Assembly (NCBI GenBank): GCA_038040285.1
Contig: JBBPIN010000008.1
Coordinates: 21,425-85,424 of the forward strand
Direction: 5' to 3'
Length of the DNA stretch: 64,000 nucleotides
DNA from: Mayfieldus sp038040285
GTDB taxonomy: Bacteria > Actinomycetota > Thermoleophilia > Solirubrobacterales > 70-9
Position numbers and translations under genes: made by a program. The notes beneath the pieces are model-generated. The model did no database searches, was not told where the DNA came from, and saw only the letters and a list, made by a program, of their open reading frames with translations. The stretch's first letter is position 1. Every line of letters starts with the position of its first letter. Positions 34,472-42,750 of this stretch are shown here, piece after piece.

Positions 34472-35499
34472 TTCGAGTCCCCGCCCTCCGGCGTTGCCTG
34501 CGCCGGAGCTGGCTCGGCCGGCGGCTTGGGAGCCTGCTGCTGCCCGGAACCCGATTCCGCAGGCGGCGCGCTGGCCTGACCCTGCTCAGCTGCAGTCTGC
34601 GCGGGCTGCGAGGGCTGCGCGGGCTGCGAGGACTGCGCGGGCTGGGCGGCGGCCTGCTGCTCCCCACCCGCCGCCTGAGCCGCGGCGGCCTGTGCGGCGG
34701 CCGCCTCCTCGGCCTCCTTGCGGGCCTTCTCCTCCTCTTCGCGCTTGCGACGCTGCTCTTCTTCGCGCTGGCGCGCGGCCTCCTCCTCGGCGCGCCGCTG
34801 CTCCTCAGCGGTGCGCCAGGCGGAGGAGCCCTCCTCGATCGCCTCGCCGACAGCGCGGATCACAAGCCCACATGAGCGGATCGCGTCGTCGTTGCCGGGG
34901 ATCACGTAGTCGATCGGCTCCGGGTCGCAGTTGGTGTCCACCAGGCCGATGAGCGGGATGCGCAGGCGCGCCGCCTCACGCACCGCGATCTCCTCGGTCT
35001 TCAGGTCGATGACGAACACGGCGTCGGGCGGGCGCTCCATGTCCCGCACGCCGCCGAGGTTGTACTCGAGCTTCGCCAGCTCGGCCTGCATGCCCATCCG
35101 CTCCTTGGTCGGTAGCAGCTCGAGGCGCCCTTGCTCCTGTAGCTCGGTCAGCTCGTGCAGGCGGGCAATCCGCGCCGATATCGTGTTGAAGTTGGTCAGC
35201 AGACCGCCCAGCCAGCGAAGGTTGACGAACGGCATCTTGGAGCGATCGGCCCATTCCTGCACCGCGTCGCGCGCCTGCTTCTTCGTCCCTGCGAACAGAA
35301 CCGTCCCGCCGCCGCGGGTCAGCTCGGCGGCGAACTCCTGCGTTTCTTTGAGCAGCTGCTCGGTCTGGAGCAGATCGATGATGTGGATCCCGTCGCGCTC
35401 GCCATGGATATAGCGGCGCATCTTCGGGTTCCAGCGGCGCGTCTGATGGCCGAAATGGACTCCGGCCTCCAGCAGCTCCTTGATGCCTACTTCGGCCAT
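34468..35499 (-). CDS. rpsB: Ribosomal protein S2 with a long charged C-terminal extension
   Basis: Small-subunit protein needed for binding S1 and for 30S assembly. Residues 1-224 are a normal S2 (LLEAGVHFGHQTRRWNPKM, FAGTKKQARDAVQEWA, LRWLGGLLTNF, PLIGLVDTNCDPEPIDYVIP, GNDDAIRS). Beyond this lies a tail of about 119 residues: first ~50 residues of Glu/Arg/Ala/Gln that should form a long charged helix, then ~70 residues of Gln/Pro/Ala/Ser with a repeated QPAQ. The ATG at 35499 has AAAGGAAG about 8 bases upstream, chosen over a longer frame at 35547. The tail is unusual for S2; its role is unknown. Confidence 0.95.
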   Translation of the reverse strand: MAEVGIKELLEAGVHFGHQTRRWNPKMRRYIHGERDGIHIIDLLQTEQLLKETQEFAAELTRGGGTVLFAGTKKQARDAVQEWADRSKMPFVNLRWLGGLLTNFNTISARIARLHELTELQEQGRLELLPTKERMGMQAELAKLEYNLGGVRDMERPPDAVFVIDLKTEEIAVREAARLRIPLIGLVDTNCDPEPIDYVIPGNDDAIRSCGLVIRAVGEAIEEGSSAWRTAEEQRRAEEEAARQREEEQRRKREEEEKARKEAEEAAAAQAAAAQAAGGEQQAAAQPAQSSQPAQPSQPAQTAAEQGQASAPPAESGSGQQQAPKPPAEPAPAQATPEGGDSK

Positions 35500-35551
35500 C
35501 CGGGTGCTTCCTTTCCTTGCGTTTTGCTGCGTCTCCGCCGTTTCCACGGGA

Positions 35552-35580
35552 CCGGAGTCTCTTCAGTTGGAGCGCTCCGG
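35552..35580 (-). promoter_or_regulatory. Hairpin in the rpsB leader
   Basis: CCGGAG and CTCCGG, 17 bases apart, can pair in the 5' region of rpsB. The 212-bp gap 35500-35711 holds no gene. On the minus strand a TACACT at 35626-35631 is a possible -10. S2 often represses its own mRNA through the leader, so this could be the site, but no known motif is recognised. Confidence 0.3.
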
Positions 35581-35711
35581 CAGGACCCGCTTGCGGCGAC
35601 GGGGATTGGTTAACGGTCGGGCGGCAGTGTAAAGAAGCGGAGATCAGGCGGGCATCACGCCCAGTTGCTGGAGAAGGCCCGCCACGTCGACGGCGCTCGA
35701 GCCCGTATGGA

Positions 35712-36422
35712 TTAACGTCGGCGCGCCCGCTCGAGTGCCGCGTCGAGGTCCGACGGAAGCGCCGACGTGAACTCGAGCCGCTCGCCGCTGGTCGGGTGTG
35801 CGAAGGCCAGACGGTGCGCGTGCAGGAACTGGCGCCCGAGCCCGTAGGCTTGACCGGTGCCATAGGTCGGATCGCCGACCAGTGGGTGAGCGATGGCCGC
35901 GAAGTGGGCGCGGATCTGGTGTGTGCGTCCGGTCTCCAGGCTGACCTCGACGTAGCTGTCGGCCGGCAGAAGCTCCAGGACCGTGAAGTGGGTGCGAGCC
36001 TCGCGGGCGCCGGCGCCCGACACCGCCATCCGCGTGCGGGTGCGGCGTTCGCGCCCGATTGGCGCGTCGATGGTCCCGGTTCTCGACTCCAGGTGCCCGC
36101 GGGCAAGAGCCAGGTAGACGCGATCGACCTCGCGGGCGGCGACCTGTGCGGCCAGCGCCCGCTGCGCCTCCTCGGTGCGTGCGACGACCAGCAGGCCCGA
36201 GGTGTCCTTGTCGAGACGGTGCACGATCCCGGGTCGCTCGGGATCGCCGCCGCCGAGCAGGTCGGCGAGCTGGTCGACCAGCGTCGGGCCGCGATGCGAA
36301 GGCGCCGGATGGACGACGAGGCCGGCGGGTTTGTCGATGACCGCGAGGGACTCGTCGAGATGGACGATCTCCGCCGCTGGGGCACCGTTCACCCGAACAC
36401 CCGTGTTCGCGCTCGGCCCCAC
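35712..36422 (-). CDS. RluA/RluD-family pseudouridine synthase without an S4 domain
   Basis: Converts specific uridines in rRNA to pseudouridine. The 236-residue protein has the signature GIVHRLDKDTSGLLVVART with the catalytic Asp, DKPAGLVVHPAPSHRG, and ETGRTHQIRAHFAAIAHPLV. RluD homologues usually carry an N-terminal S4 RNA-binding domain of ~80 residues; here only a short RVNG segment precedes the catalytic domain and the lspA stop codon lies just upstream in frame, so the domain is absent. The start is GTG behind GGGGAG. Whether it modifies helix 69 like RluD is uncertain. Confidence 0.85.
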   Translation of the reverse strand: MGPSANTGVRVNGAPAAEIVHLDESLAVIDKPAGLVVHPAPSHRGPTLVDQLADLLGGGDPERPGIVHRLDKDTSGLLVVARTEEAQRALAAQVAAREVDRVYLALARGHLESRTGTIDAPIGRERRTRTRMAVSGAGAREARTHFTVLELLPADSYVEVSLETGRTHQIRAHFAAIAHPLVGDPTYGTGQAYGLGRQFLHAHRLAFAHPTSGERLEFTSALPSDLDAALERARRR

Positions 36423-36449
36423 ATCAATCTCCCCAACTGAGCCTCGCGC

Positions 36450-36911
36450 TCACTGCGACTCCTCCATGAATACGAGCGCCAGCCCGGCGACGCCGAGGAT
36501 GATCGCGACGTCGGCCAGGTTGAACGACGGCCACAGCGGAAGGTCGATCCAATCGGTCACCGAGTCGATCCGCACCCGATCGGCGAGGTTGCCGAATGCA
36601 CCGCCGGCGAGCAGCCCCACCGGCACCCAGAGACCGGGGCGCGTGGCGTTGCGCGCGAACAAAACCAGGATCAGGCCCAGGGCGGCGAGGGTGAGGACGA
36701 TCAGACCGGCGCCCCCTCCTCCCGCAAGCCCGAAGGCGATGCCCTTGTTGTGGACGTCGGTCAGGTGCAGGCCCGGGAACACTGCGACCTGCTGCCCGGG
36801 CACCAGCGCCGACTGGATCGCAGCTTTGCTGCCCTGGTCGACGGCGACCACGACGCCGCACAGTGCCAGCGCCAGACGCCAGGCACGAGCCCGTCCCCCT
36901 GCCAGGTTCAC
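36450..36911 (-). CDS. lspA: Signal peptidase II (lipoprotein signal peptidase)
   Basis: Membrane aspartyl protease that cuts lipoprotein signal peptides ahead of the lipid-modified Cys. The 153-residue protein has four hydrophobic helices; the catalytic Asp residues are in GGAFGNLADRVR and WPSFNLADVAI. It starts with GTG overlapping the yggT stop codon by 4 bases. The predicted lipoprotein at 57594-58124 would be a client. Confidence 0.94.
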   Translation of the reverse strand: MNLAGGRARAWRLALALCGVVVAVDQGSKAAIQSALVPGQQVAVFPGLHLTDVHNKGIAFGLAGGGGAGLIVLTLAALGLILVLFARNATRPGLWVPVGLLAGGAFGNLADRVRIDSVTDWIDLPLWPSFNLADVAIILGVAGLALVFMEESQ

Positions 36912-37216
36912 GGGTTGATGATCGCGCTGATGATGATGGTCCTGACCACGATCAGCACGATGATCGCCAGGATCGGGCTGATGTCAATCGCCATGCCGCC
37001 GGCGCCGATCGGGTTCAACAGACGCCGGAAGACGTTCAGGTAGGGATCTGTGGTCTGGGTGATGAAGTCGAGCACTGGGCGCAGGGTCGCGCTGCGGGGA
37101 ATCCGCGGTATCCACGACATCAGGATGTTGCAGAAGATCAGGATCATGTAGACGAGGAACAACGCGTTGACGTAGTTGGCGACGTCGTCGCTGGTCAGGG
37201 CCACGGGAATCGTCAT
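36908..37216 (-). CDS. YggT-family membrane protein
   Basis: 102 residues with two hydrophobic segments: VNALFLVYMILIFCNILMSW near the N-terminus and ISPILAIIVLIVVRTIIISA at the C-terminus. The sequence between them (TQTTDPYLNVFRRLLNP) is the family's conserved loop. YggT proteins lie by sepF and proC in many Gram-positive and cyanobacterial genomes and are tied to division or membrane organisation. The ATG at 37216 is chosen over a longer frame that overlaps proC. It is coupled to lspA. Confidence 0.85.
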   Translation of the reverse strand: MTIPVALTSDDVANYVNALFLVYMILIFCNILMSWIPRIPRSATLRPVLDFITQTTDPYLNVFRRLLNPIGAGGMAIDISPILAIIVLIVVRTIIISAIINP

Positions 37217-37217
37217 C

Positions 37218-37985
37218 TCAGCCCCGCATCCTCGCAAGTGAGGCCCGCATTGCCTCGGTGAACGCATCTGCGACCCCTTCCCTGTCCAGCACATCGAGGC
37301 CAGCCTCAGTGCTGCCGCCCGGCGAGGCGACGGCATCGCGAAGGTCGGCTGGGTGGCGCTCGCGCAGCAGCTCGACAGTGCCGGCCGCCGCGTCCACGAC
37401 CAGCGAGTGCGCCAGCTGCTGATCGAGGCCGTCGGCCGCTCCGGCCTCGGCGATCGCCTCCATCGCCAGCGCCAGGTAGGCCGGGGAGCAGCCCATCACC
37501 GCGGTGGCGGCGTCGAACAGCCCGTCGTCGATCTCGACCAGGCGGCCGAGCAGCTCCAGGGATCCCCTCACCTCGGCGACCAACTGGTCCCCCGCGCCCT
37601 GACCGGCGGCGAAGCAGAGCACACCATGGCGCAGCTCGACCCCGAGGTTCGGCATCACCCTGAACGCGGTCGCATCCGGGAAGGCGTCCGCCACCCGGTC
37701 CAGCGGGGTCGCGGCGAGTAGCGACAGCACCGCCGGCGCGCCCTGAGCCTCCGCTGCCACCCCCTCCAGGGCGTTCGCTTTCACCGCGAGCACGAGCAGG
37801 CCGGCGCGCTCGGCAAGCTCCGCGTTGGAGTCCAGCGCCTCGCCGCCGACCTCCTCGGCAAGCGCAGCCGCGCGCCCGGAGCCGGAGTCGGTGAACAGCA
37901 TCTGCTCGGGACCGTCGTCGCCGGCCGCCCAGCCGCGTGCCATCGCGGCGGCGATGTTGCCGGAGCCTGCGAACCCGACGATCAT
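37218..37985 (-). CDS. proC: Pyrroline-5-carboxylate reductase-like protein
   Basis: Likely reduces 1-pyrroline-5-carboxylate to proline with NAD(P)H. The 255-residue protein begins with the dinucleotide fold MIVGFAGSGNIAAAMARGW, has VLAVKANALEGV and FRVMPNLGVELRHG (the family's RxMPN), and the C-terminal DAVASPGGSTEAGLDVLD block that lines the active site. It lies one base upstream of yggT, in the common sepF-proC-yggT order. The ATG at 37985 follows TACCCT by 7 bases, which supports this start over a longer frame. Confidence 0.9.
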   Translation of the reverse strand: MIVGFAGSGNIAAAMARGWAAGDDGPEQMLFTDSGSGRAAALAEEVGGEALDSNAELAERAGLLVLAVKANALEGVAAEAQGAPAVLSLLAATPLDRVADAFPDATAFRVMPNLGVELRHGVLCFAAGQGAGDQLVAEVRGSLELLGRLVEIDDGLFDAATAVMGCSPAYLALAMEAIAEAGAADGLDQQLAHSLVVDAAAGTVELLRERHPADLRDAVASPGGSTEAGLDVLDREGVADAFTEAMRASLARMRG

Positions 37986-37992
37986 GCGGCGC

Positions 37993-37998
37993 AGGGTA
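37993..37998 (-). promoter_or_regulatory. -10 box TACCCT for proC
   Basis: TACCCT on the minus strand, 7 bases before the proC ATG. It lies just past the hairpins downstream of sepF, so proC-yggT-lspA-rluD can be a separate transcript. Confidence 0.5.
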
Positions 37999-38031
37999 TT
38001 CCCAGCCGCTCCGCGACGCCGAATGACTTGC

Positions 38032-38080
38032 GGCGCCTTCGGCGCCTGACATGCCAGTGCCGGCGCGTTGCGCGCCGGCA
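38032..38080 (-). terminator. Two GC hairpins between sepF and proC
   Basis: The first hairpin after sepF has a perfect 10-bp stem (38058-38067 with 38071-38080) and a 3-base loop. The second has a 6-bp stem GGCGCC (38032-38037 with 38041-38046). Neither is followed by a T run on the minus strand, so termination is likely but of the T-poor kind; they may instead be processing sites. Confidence 0.45.
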
Positions 38081-38083
38081 AAC

Positions 38084-38629
38084 CTAGGATTGGTTGAAGA
38101 AGCCCTTGTCGATCAACCGCGCCTTCTCCTCGGCCGAGACCTCGACATTGCGCGGGGTGAGCAGGAAGACCTTCTCGGCGATTCGCTGCATGCCGCCGTC
38201 GAGCGCGTAGGTGAGGCCGGAGGCGAAGTCGATTAGGCGCTTGGAGAGCTCGTGGTCGGTGGTCTGGAGGTTGAGGATCACGGGCACTGCACGCTTGTAC
38301 TGGTCCGCGACCTGCTGGGCATCGTTGAAGTTACGGGGGATCACCAGGTGGACCTGGACGTCGGAGCCGCCGTTGCCGACCGGGCGCAGGACGCCGGTTC
38401 GGCTGCCGCCCATCGGCTCGTCCTCGGCGAAGATGTCGTCGATCTCGTCGCGTCGGCGACGGGCGGTGGGAAGGCGGCGCACCGGTGCCGGCTCGCGCCG
38501 CCCGGAGTCGAACACCTCCTCGGCGCCGGTCTCCGGCTCGTCGCCCTCGTCGTAGTCGGGGCCGTAGTCGTGGTCTTCGGCGAGGCCGAAATAGACCAGC
38601 GCGCGATGCCATGTGTCTCTAAGAGCCAT
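38084..38629 (-). CDS. sepF: Cell division protein SepF
   Basis: Links FtsZ filaments to the membrane and helps build the septum; essential in actinobacteria that lack FtsA. The 181-residue protein has the N-terminal membrane-binding start MALRDTWHRALVYFGLAED, an acidic linker of ~70 residues, and the C-terminal SepF domain: HLVIPRNFNDAQQVADQYKR, AVPVILNLQTTDHELSKRLI, DFASGLTYALDG, then FLLTPRNVEVSAEEK. A 6-bp hairpin GTTCGG/CCGAAC lies just upstream in the 68-base gap to yggS. It shares the window with the FtsR-like regulator. Confidence 0.95.
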   Translation of the reverse strand: MALRDTWHRALVYFGLAEDHDYGPDYDEGDEPETGAEEVFDSGRREPAPVRRLPTARRRRDEIDDIFAEDEPMGGSRTGVLRPVGNGGSDVQVHLVIPRNFNDAQQVADQYKRAVPVILNLQTTDHELSKRLIDFASGLTYALDGGMQRIAEKVFLLTPRNVEVSAEEKARLIDKGFFNQS

Positions 38630-38697
38630 GTCTGGGCGTGTTCGGCTTCCGAACGCCTATTCCTGCCCCCATTATGGCCCGCGCGAGGCCCGCGGCG

Positions 38698-39330
38698 CTA
38701 CGCATAGAGCACCGTGCCGAGGCGGATGATCGTGGCCCCCTCCTCGACCGCGACCGCCCAATCCTGGCTCGTGCCCATGGAAAGGCGCTCCAGATCGTGC
38801 TCGGATGCAAGCTCGGCCAGGCGTGCGAAGTGCGGTCGCGAGGCTTCCGGGTCCTCGCTGAACGGCGGCATCGTCATCAGACCGCCGACCCGCACCGAGC
38901 AGCGCTCGATGAAGGCACCAAGCTCCGCCGGCGCCACCCCGCCCTTGCCCTCCTCCTCGGCGACGTTGACCTCTATCAGCACCTCGCTGGAGGGGTCTGC
39001 GTGACGGCGAAGCTGCTCCAGCACCGAGTCGGTGGCCACCGAGTGGATCAGCCGGCAGATCGGCAGCAGCGCCTTCACCTTGCGGCTCTGAAGATTGCCG
39101 ATGAAGTCCCACTGGAAGGCATCGGCCCAGCGCTCGCGCTTCGCCTCGAGGTCCTGGAGGCGGTTCTCGCCCACCAGATCGATTCCGGCCTCGGCCAGGA
39201 CTCCCATCTCTTCGACCGGCAGGTACTTGGTCGCCGCCAGCACCTCGACCGCGCTGCCTGCCTTCTCCCGCACCCGCTCCAGGTTGGCACGGACCAGTTG
39301 CGCATCCAGCCCGTGGATCTGACCCGGCAT
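38698..39330 (-). CDS. YggS-family PLP-binding protein (PLP homeostasis)
   Basis: 210-residue alanine-racemase-fold barrel that binds pyridoxal phosphate but has no known catalysis; it is tied to PLP and amino-acid balance. The PLP Lys is in LAATKYLP, with DLVGENRLQDLEAKRE, WDFIGNLQSRKV, VLIEVNVAEEEGKGGVAP and LSMGTSQDWAVAVEEGATI, then RLGT as expected. The ATG at 39330 overlaps the pgeF stop (TGATG); a TTG one codon earlier is the alternative. It sits between pgeF and sepF, the usual order. Confidence 0.92.
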   Translation of the reverse strand: MPGQIHGLDAQLVRANLERVREKAGSAVEVLAATKYLPVEEMGVLAEAGIDLVGENRLQDLEAKRERWADAFQWDFIGNLQSRKVKALLPICRLIHSVATDSVLEQLRRHADPSSEVLIEVNVAEEEGKGGVAPAELGAFIERCSVRVGGLMTMPPFSEDPEASRPHFARLAELASEHDLERLSMGTSQDWAVAVEEGATIIRLGTVLYA

Positions 39331-40076
39331 CAACCCCCCTCCCGCAGATAGACCAAGCCGGCCTGGCGTCCGCTGCGCTCTCCGTCGCGGCGATGCGAAA
39401 AGAAGAGCTCCGGCTCGCAGCTCGTGCAGATCTCGGCGCTCTCGATGCGCTCGACGCCGGCAGCGCGAAGTTGGCGCCGCGCCACCTCGGCGAGATCGAG
39501 CATCCGCCCGTCGGCGACGCCATCGCCGAGCTCAGCAAACCGCTCTAGGACCTCGGGCCCGACCTCGTAGCAGCAGGGGCCGATCCCGGGCCCGATCGCC
39601 GCCCGCTCGGCTCCGACCGCCGCGGCCCCGCGGGCGACGATCCCCGCCGCCAGCCCCCGCCATCCACAGTGCAGCATCGCGACGCGGCCCGGCCCGGATA
39701 GCGCCACGGGCAGGCAGTCTGCGACCAACACCAGCGGCGCCAGCCCCGGTGTGGCGGTGAGGTGGCCGTCGACTTCGGCCAGCGGGCTACCGGGGTGCGC
39801 GAAGGGGCTGGGGTCCTGCGCCGAGCGGTGCTCGAGTAGCTCCGACCCGTGCACCTGCAGGCCCATCAGGACGCGATCGGGCTGTAGCCCGAGCGCCGCG
39901 GCGAGTCGGGCGCGGTTCTCGAGCACCGCCGCGCGTTCGTCACCGGTCAGGATCCCCAGGTTCAGGGTCACGAAGGGCGCCTCGCTGACTCCGCCCAGGC
40001 GAGTCGAAAAGGCGGCTCTGGCCCCCGGCAGCTCGGCCTCCAGCCAGCGCACGCCGTCCTGCTCTTGCCACTCCAT
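39330..40076 (-). CDS. pgeF: Purine nucleoside/peptidoglycan editing factor PgeF (YfiH, laccase-domain)
   Basis: A 248-residue YfiH-family protein. E. coli PgeF removes wrongly incorporated L-Ser from peptidoglycan precursors, and homologues have purine nucleoside phosphorylase activity. The metal-binding residues are in GLQVHGSELLE, LVADCLPVAL and AMLHCGWRGLAAGIV, with IGPGIGPCCYEVG and FFSHRRDGERSGRQA after. The ATG at 40076 is chosen over a longer frame that overlaps cca. It is coupled to yggS. Confidence 0.9.
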   Translation of the reverse strand: MEWQEQDGVRWLEAELPGARAAFSTRLGGVSEAPFVTLNLGILTGDERAAVLENRARLAAALGLQPDRVLMGLQVHGSELLEHRSAQDPSPFAHPGSPLAEVDGHLTATPGLAPLVLVADCLPVALSGPGRVAMLHCGWRGLAAGIVARGAAAVGAERAAIGPGIGPCCYEVGPEVLERFAELGDGVADGRMLDLAEVARRQLRAAGVERIESAEICTSCEPELFFSHRRDGERSGRQAGLVYLREGG

Positions 40077-40086
40077 CGCCCCGGTT

Positions 40087-41208
40087 CTACTCCTCGCCGG
40101 TGGCGGCGCGCATGGCGACCTCCAGCTCCTGCTCACGGCCCGAGATCTCGCCGTCGAGCTTGCGTCGCAGGGCCTCGTCCAGGCCGCGGCCCACCGCGGG
40201 GCCCTCCGGCACCCCGGCGGAAATCAGATCGGAGCCGTCGATTTCCAGCGCCACTCCGCGCCACTCCCGGACGTAGTCGTCCAGCCAGGCGCCGCCCATC
40301 GCCCGAGCCAGCACCAGCTCCTCGGGGCGCGCGCCACGAGCCAGCTCGACCCCTTCGGAGGGGCGCGATGGCCCCGCCGTCGCCAGCTCGGCCTCGCGGC
40401 CGGCGGGACCGAGCGCCGCGACCAGCATCGCGCGCGGGCGGGCGGCGACCTCGTCCCAGGGCGGCTGCGCGAGCAGGGCATCGACCGCGGGTAACAGCTC
40501 GGCGGCTCCGTGGCGGGGGCGCACCAGCCCCCACTCCGCGGCCAACTGGAGGCCGCGCGCCGCCGCGGGCTCCGAGGCGAGCTTGAGAAGCTCGGCCGCG
40601 CGGCGCTCCGCGGACACCGAGCCCAGGTCCGTCGCCCGCAGCAGACCGGCGGTCTGCGGTTCGAGCTCGAGGCCAAGGCGCGCCGCGTAGCGCGCCGCAC
40701 GCAACGCCCGGGTCGGGTCGTCGACGAAGGAGCGCTCGTACAAGACCCGAAGCAGACCCGACTCAAGGTCGGATTGCCCCGAGTGGGGGTCGATCAGCTG
40801 CGGCTCGCCCTGAAGCGGCCAGGCGATCGCGTTGACAGTGAAGTCGCGCCGCGCCAGGTCTTCTGCGAGCGAAGCAGGCTTGACCTCCGGTAGCGCCCCC
40901 GGCGCCGGGTAGGACTCGGTGCGGGTGCTCGTCAGGTCGATCTCCATTGCGCCCAGCGTCGTCTCGGCGGTCGAGAAGCGCTCGTGCTCGACGACGTCGT
41001 CGCCCAGGCGCCGCGCCACCGCCACGGCGTCTCCTTCGACCGCCACGTCCAGGTTCTCGGGCGCCCGACCCAGGACCAGGTCGCGGACGGCGCCGCCGAC
41101 CAGATAGAGCGGCGCACCGGCGGCGGCCTCGCGGAGGCGATCCAGCTCCGGTATCGCACTGGAGACCGCGTTTCCCAGATCAGTCTCGATTCGCCTTGAC
41201 GTGGGCAT
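40087..41208 (-). CDS. CCA tRNA nucleotidyltransferase/poly(A) polymerase family protein
   Basis: 373-residue class II nucleotidyltransferase likely to add or repair CCA at tRNA 3' ends. The catalytic head has LVGGAVRDLVLGR and, where the family has DxD, ENLDVAVEGD with N52 and D54, so the first metal-binding Asp is Asn. LARRDFTVNAIAW (motif B) and DDPTRALRAARYAARLGLEL are standard. The C-terminal part is shorter and more divergent than in usual CCA enzymes. The start is ATG 41208, with a TTG just before it and AAGGGG upstream. Only 33 bases separate it from the divergent beta-propeller gene. Confidence 0.82.
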   Translation of the reverse strand: MPTSRRIETDLGNAVSSAIPELDRLREAAAGAPLYLVGGAVRDLVLGRAPENLDVAVEGDAVAVARRLGDDVVEHERFSTAETTLGAMEIDLTSTRTESYPAPGALPEVKPASLAEDLARRDFTVNAIAWPLQGEPQLIDPHSGQSDLESGLLRVLYERSFVDDPTRALRAARYAARLGLELEPQTAGLLRATDLGSVSAERRAAELLKLASEPAAARGLQLAAEWGLVRPRHGAAELLPAVDALLAQPPWDEVAARPRAMLVAALGPAGREAELATAGPSRPSEGVELARGARPEELVLARAMGGAWLDDYVREWRGVALEIDGSDLISAGVPEGPAVGRGLDEALRRKLDGEISGREQELEVAMRAATGEE

Positions 41209-41241
41209 CAACCCCTTTCCGTACCATGATCGGCTCGCCGG

Positions 41242-42729
41242 ATGCCCGACAAGCCTCCCTCAAACCCGTGGCGAAGCGCCCGCGACAGCATCGCCAGCCG
41301 CCGCACGCGACTGGTCGCCTTCGTACGGCGAAACCGGGTGCCGGTCGCGATCGGGTCCGCGCTTGCTGTGATCGTGCTCGCGATCGGCGCCTACGCCGCG
41401 TACAAGGCGCTGAGGCGCCCCCCTGACGTGCACAACGCGAACGCGGCCTTCAAGCCCAAGGAGGTGAAGCCGAAGCGCACGACGGTGAACTGGCCCCTTT
41501 ACGGATACAACGCGCAGCGCACCCGCTACCTGCCGGCCAAGGGGATCAATCCGCCATTCCGAAAGCTTTGGTCCTACGGCGGCAAGCCGCTGCTCGAGTT
41601 CCCGCCGATCTATGTCGACGGCACGCTTTACGGAATCGACAACAACGGGCACGTGTTCGCGCTCAACGCCGACACCGGCAAGGTTCTCTGGAAGCGGCGC
41701 GTCGCCCAGCTCAACGCCTCGGCGCCGACCTACTCGCATCACCGCCTCTACGTCGTCAATCTGGTCCCGGGCCAGGTCCTCAGTCTCGACCCGAAGGACG
41801 GCCATACGGTGTGGAAGAAAACCCTGGGGTCGCGCTCCGAGTCCTCGCCGCTTGTGGTTGGAAACCGCGTCTTCTTCGGCGATGAAGCCGGGGCCATCTA
41901 TGCGGTCGACCGGCGCAACGGTCACACGATCTGGACGGCGCAGGTATGCGGGGCGGTCAAGGCGGCGCCGGCGTACCAGGACGGCATTCTCTATGCCGGG
42001 GACTATGGCGGCTGTATGAATGCGGTCAACTCACACGGCGGCAAGATCAAGTGGCAGTCGAGCTCGCAGGGCCTCGGCCTCGGCACGACCGGTGCGTTCT
42101 ACTCGACTCCCGCGGTTGCGTTCGGGCGCGTGTACAGCGGCAACAACGATCATCGCGTCTACAGCTTCTCGGCCAAGGACGGGACCCTGGCCTGGAGCCA
42201 CTCGACCGGCAGCTACGTCTACTCGGGCCCGACCGTCGCCGACACCCCCAGCACCCCGCCGACCGTATACATCGGCTCGATCGACACCAACATCTACGCC
42301 CTCGACGCGAAGACGGGCGACACGCGCTGGAGTCACTCTGCCGGTGGGCCGGTGATCGGCTCGCTGAGCGCGGTCGGAGACATCGTCTACGTCGCCAGCT
42401 TTTCGCCCAAGCAGACGAACGGCTTCGCGATGAAGGACGGCCACCAGGTCTTCCACTATGGAACCGGCGCCTACACGCCGGTGATCTCCGACGGCCGCCG
42501 CATCTATCTGACCGGCTACTCGAGCATCACAGCGCTCCAACCGCTGACCAAGAAGCAGATCAAGGCGAGAGCCGAGGCGAAGAAGCAGAAGGCGGCGCAC
42601 AAGCGACGACGGCAGGCCGAACGCAGAAAGCGCCAGGCTCAAGCCAGGCAGCGAGCATCGAAGGCAAACAAGAAGGCGCAACGGGGCAAGCCCGGGACAG
42701 GCGGGCAGCATGGAGGGAACGGTCCCTGA
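41242..42729 (+). CDS. Membrane-anchored PQQ-like beta-propeller protein
   Basis: 495 residues. A basic N-terminus leads to one membrane helix at about residues 33-53 (VPVAIGSALAVIVLAIGAYA). The rest is extracytoplasmic: repeated PQQ-type blades such as LYGIDNNGHVFALNADTGKV, VLSLDPKDGHTVWKK, YAVDRRNGHTIWTAQ and IYALDAKTGDTRW. Residues from ~430 on form a very basic tail (Lys/Arg/Ala/Gln). The repeats match scaffold-like propellers (BamB-like) more than PQQ dehydrogenases, since no catalytic cofactor residues stand out. The role is unknown. A TACCAT lies 14 bases before the ATG. Confidence 0.7.
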   Translation: MPDKPPSNPWRSARDSIASRRTRLVAFVRRNRVPVAIGSALAVIVLAIGAYAAYKALRRPPDVHNANAAFKPKEVKPKRTTVNWPLYGYNAQRTRYLPAKGINPPFRKLWSYGGKPLLEFPPIYVDGTLYGIDNNGHVFALNADTGKVLWKRRVAQLNASAPTYSHHRLYVVNLVPGQVLSLDPKDGHTVWKKTLGSRSESSPLVVGNRVFFGDEAGAIYAVDRRNGHTIWTAQVCGAVKAAPAYQDGILYAGDYGGCMNAVNSHGGKIKWQSSSQGLGLGTTGAFYSTPAVAFGRVYSGNNDHRVYSFSAKDGTLAWSHSTGSYVYSGPTVADTPSTPPTVYIGSIDTNIYALDAKTGDTRWSHSAGGPVIGSLSAVGDIVYVASFSPKQTNGFAMKDGHQVFHYGTGAYTPVISDGRRIYLTGYSSITALQPLTKKQIKARAEAKKQKAAHKRRRQAERRKRQAQARQRASKANKKAQRGKPGTGGQHGGNGP

Positions 42730-42750
42730 TCGCGGCCCGGCGCGAGGCCC

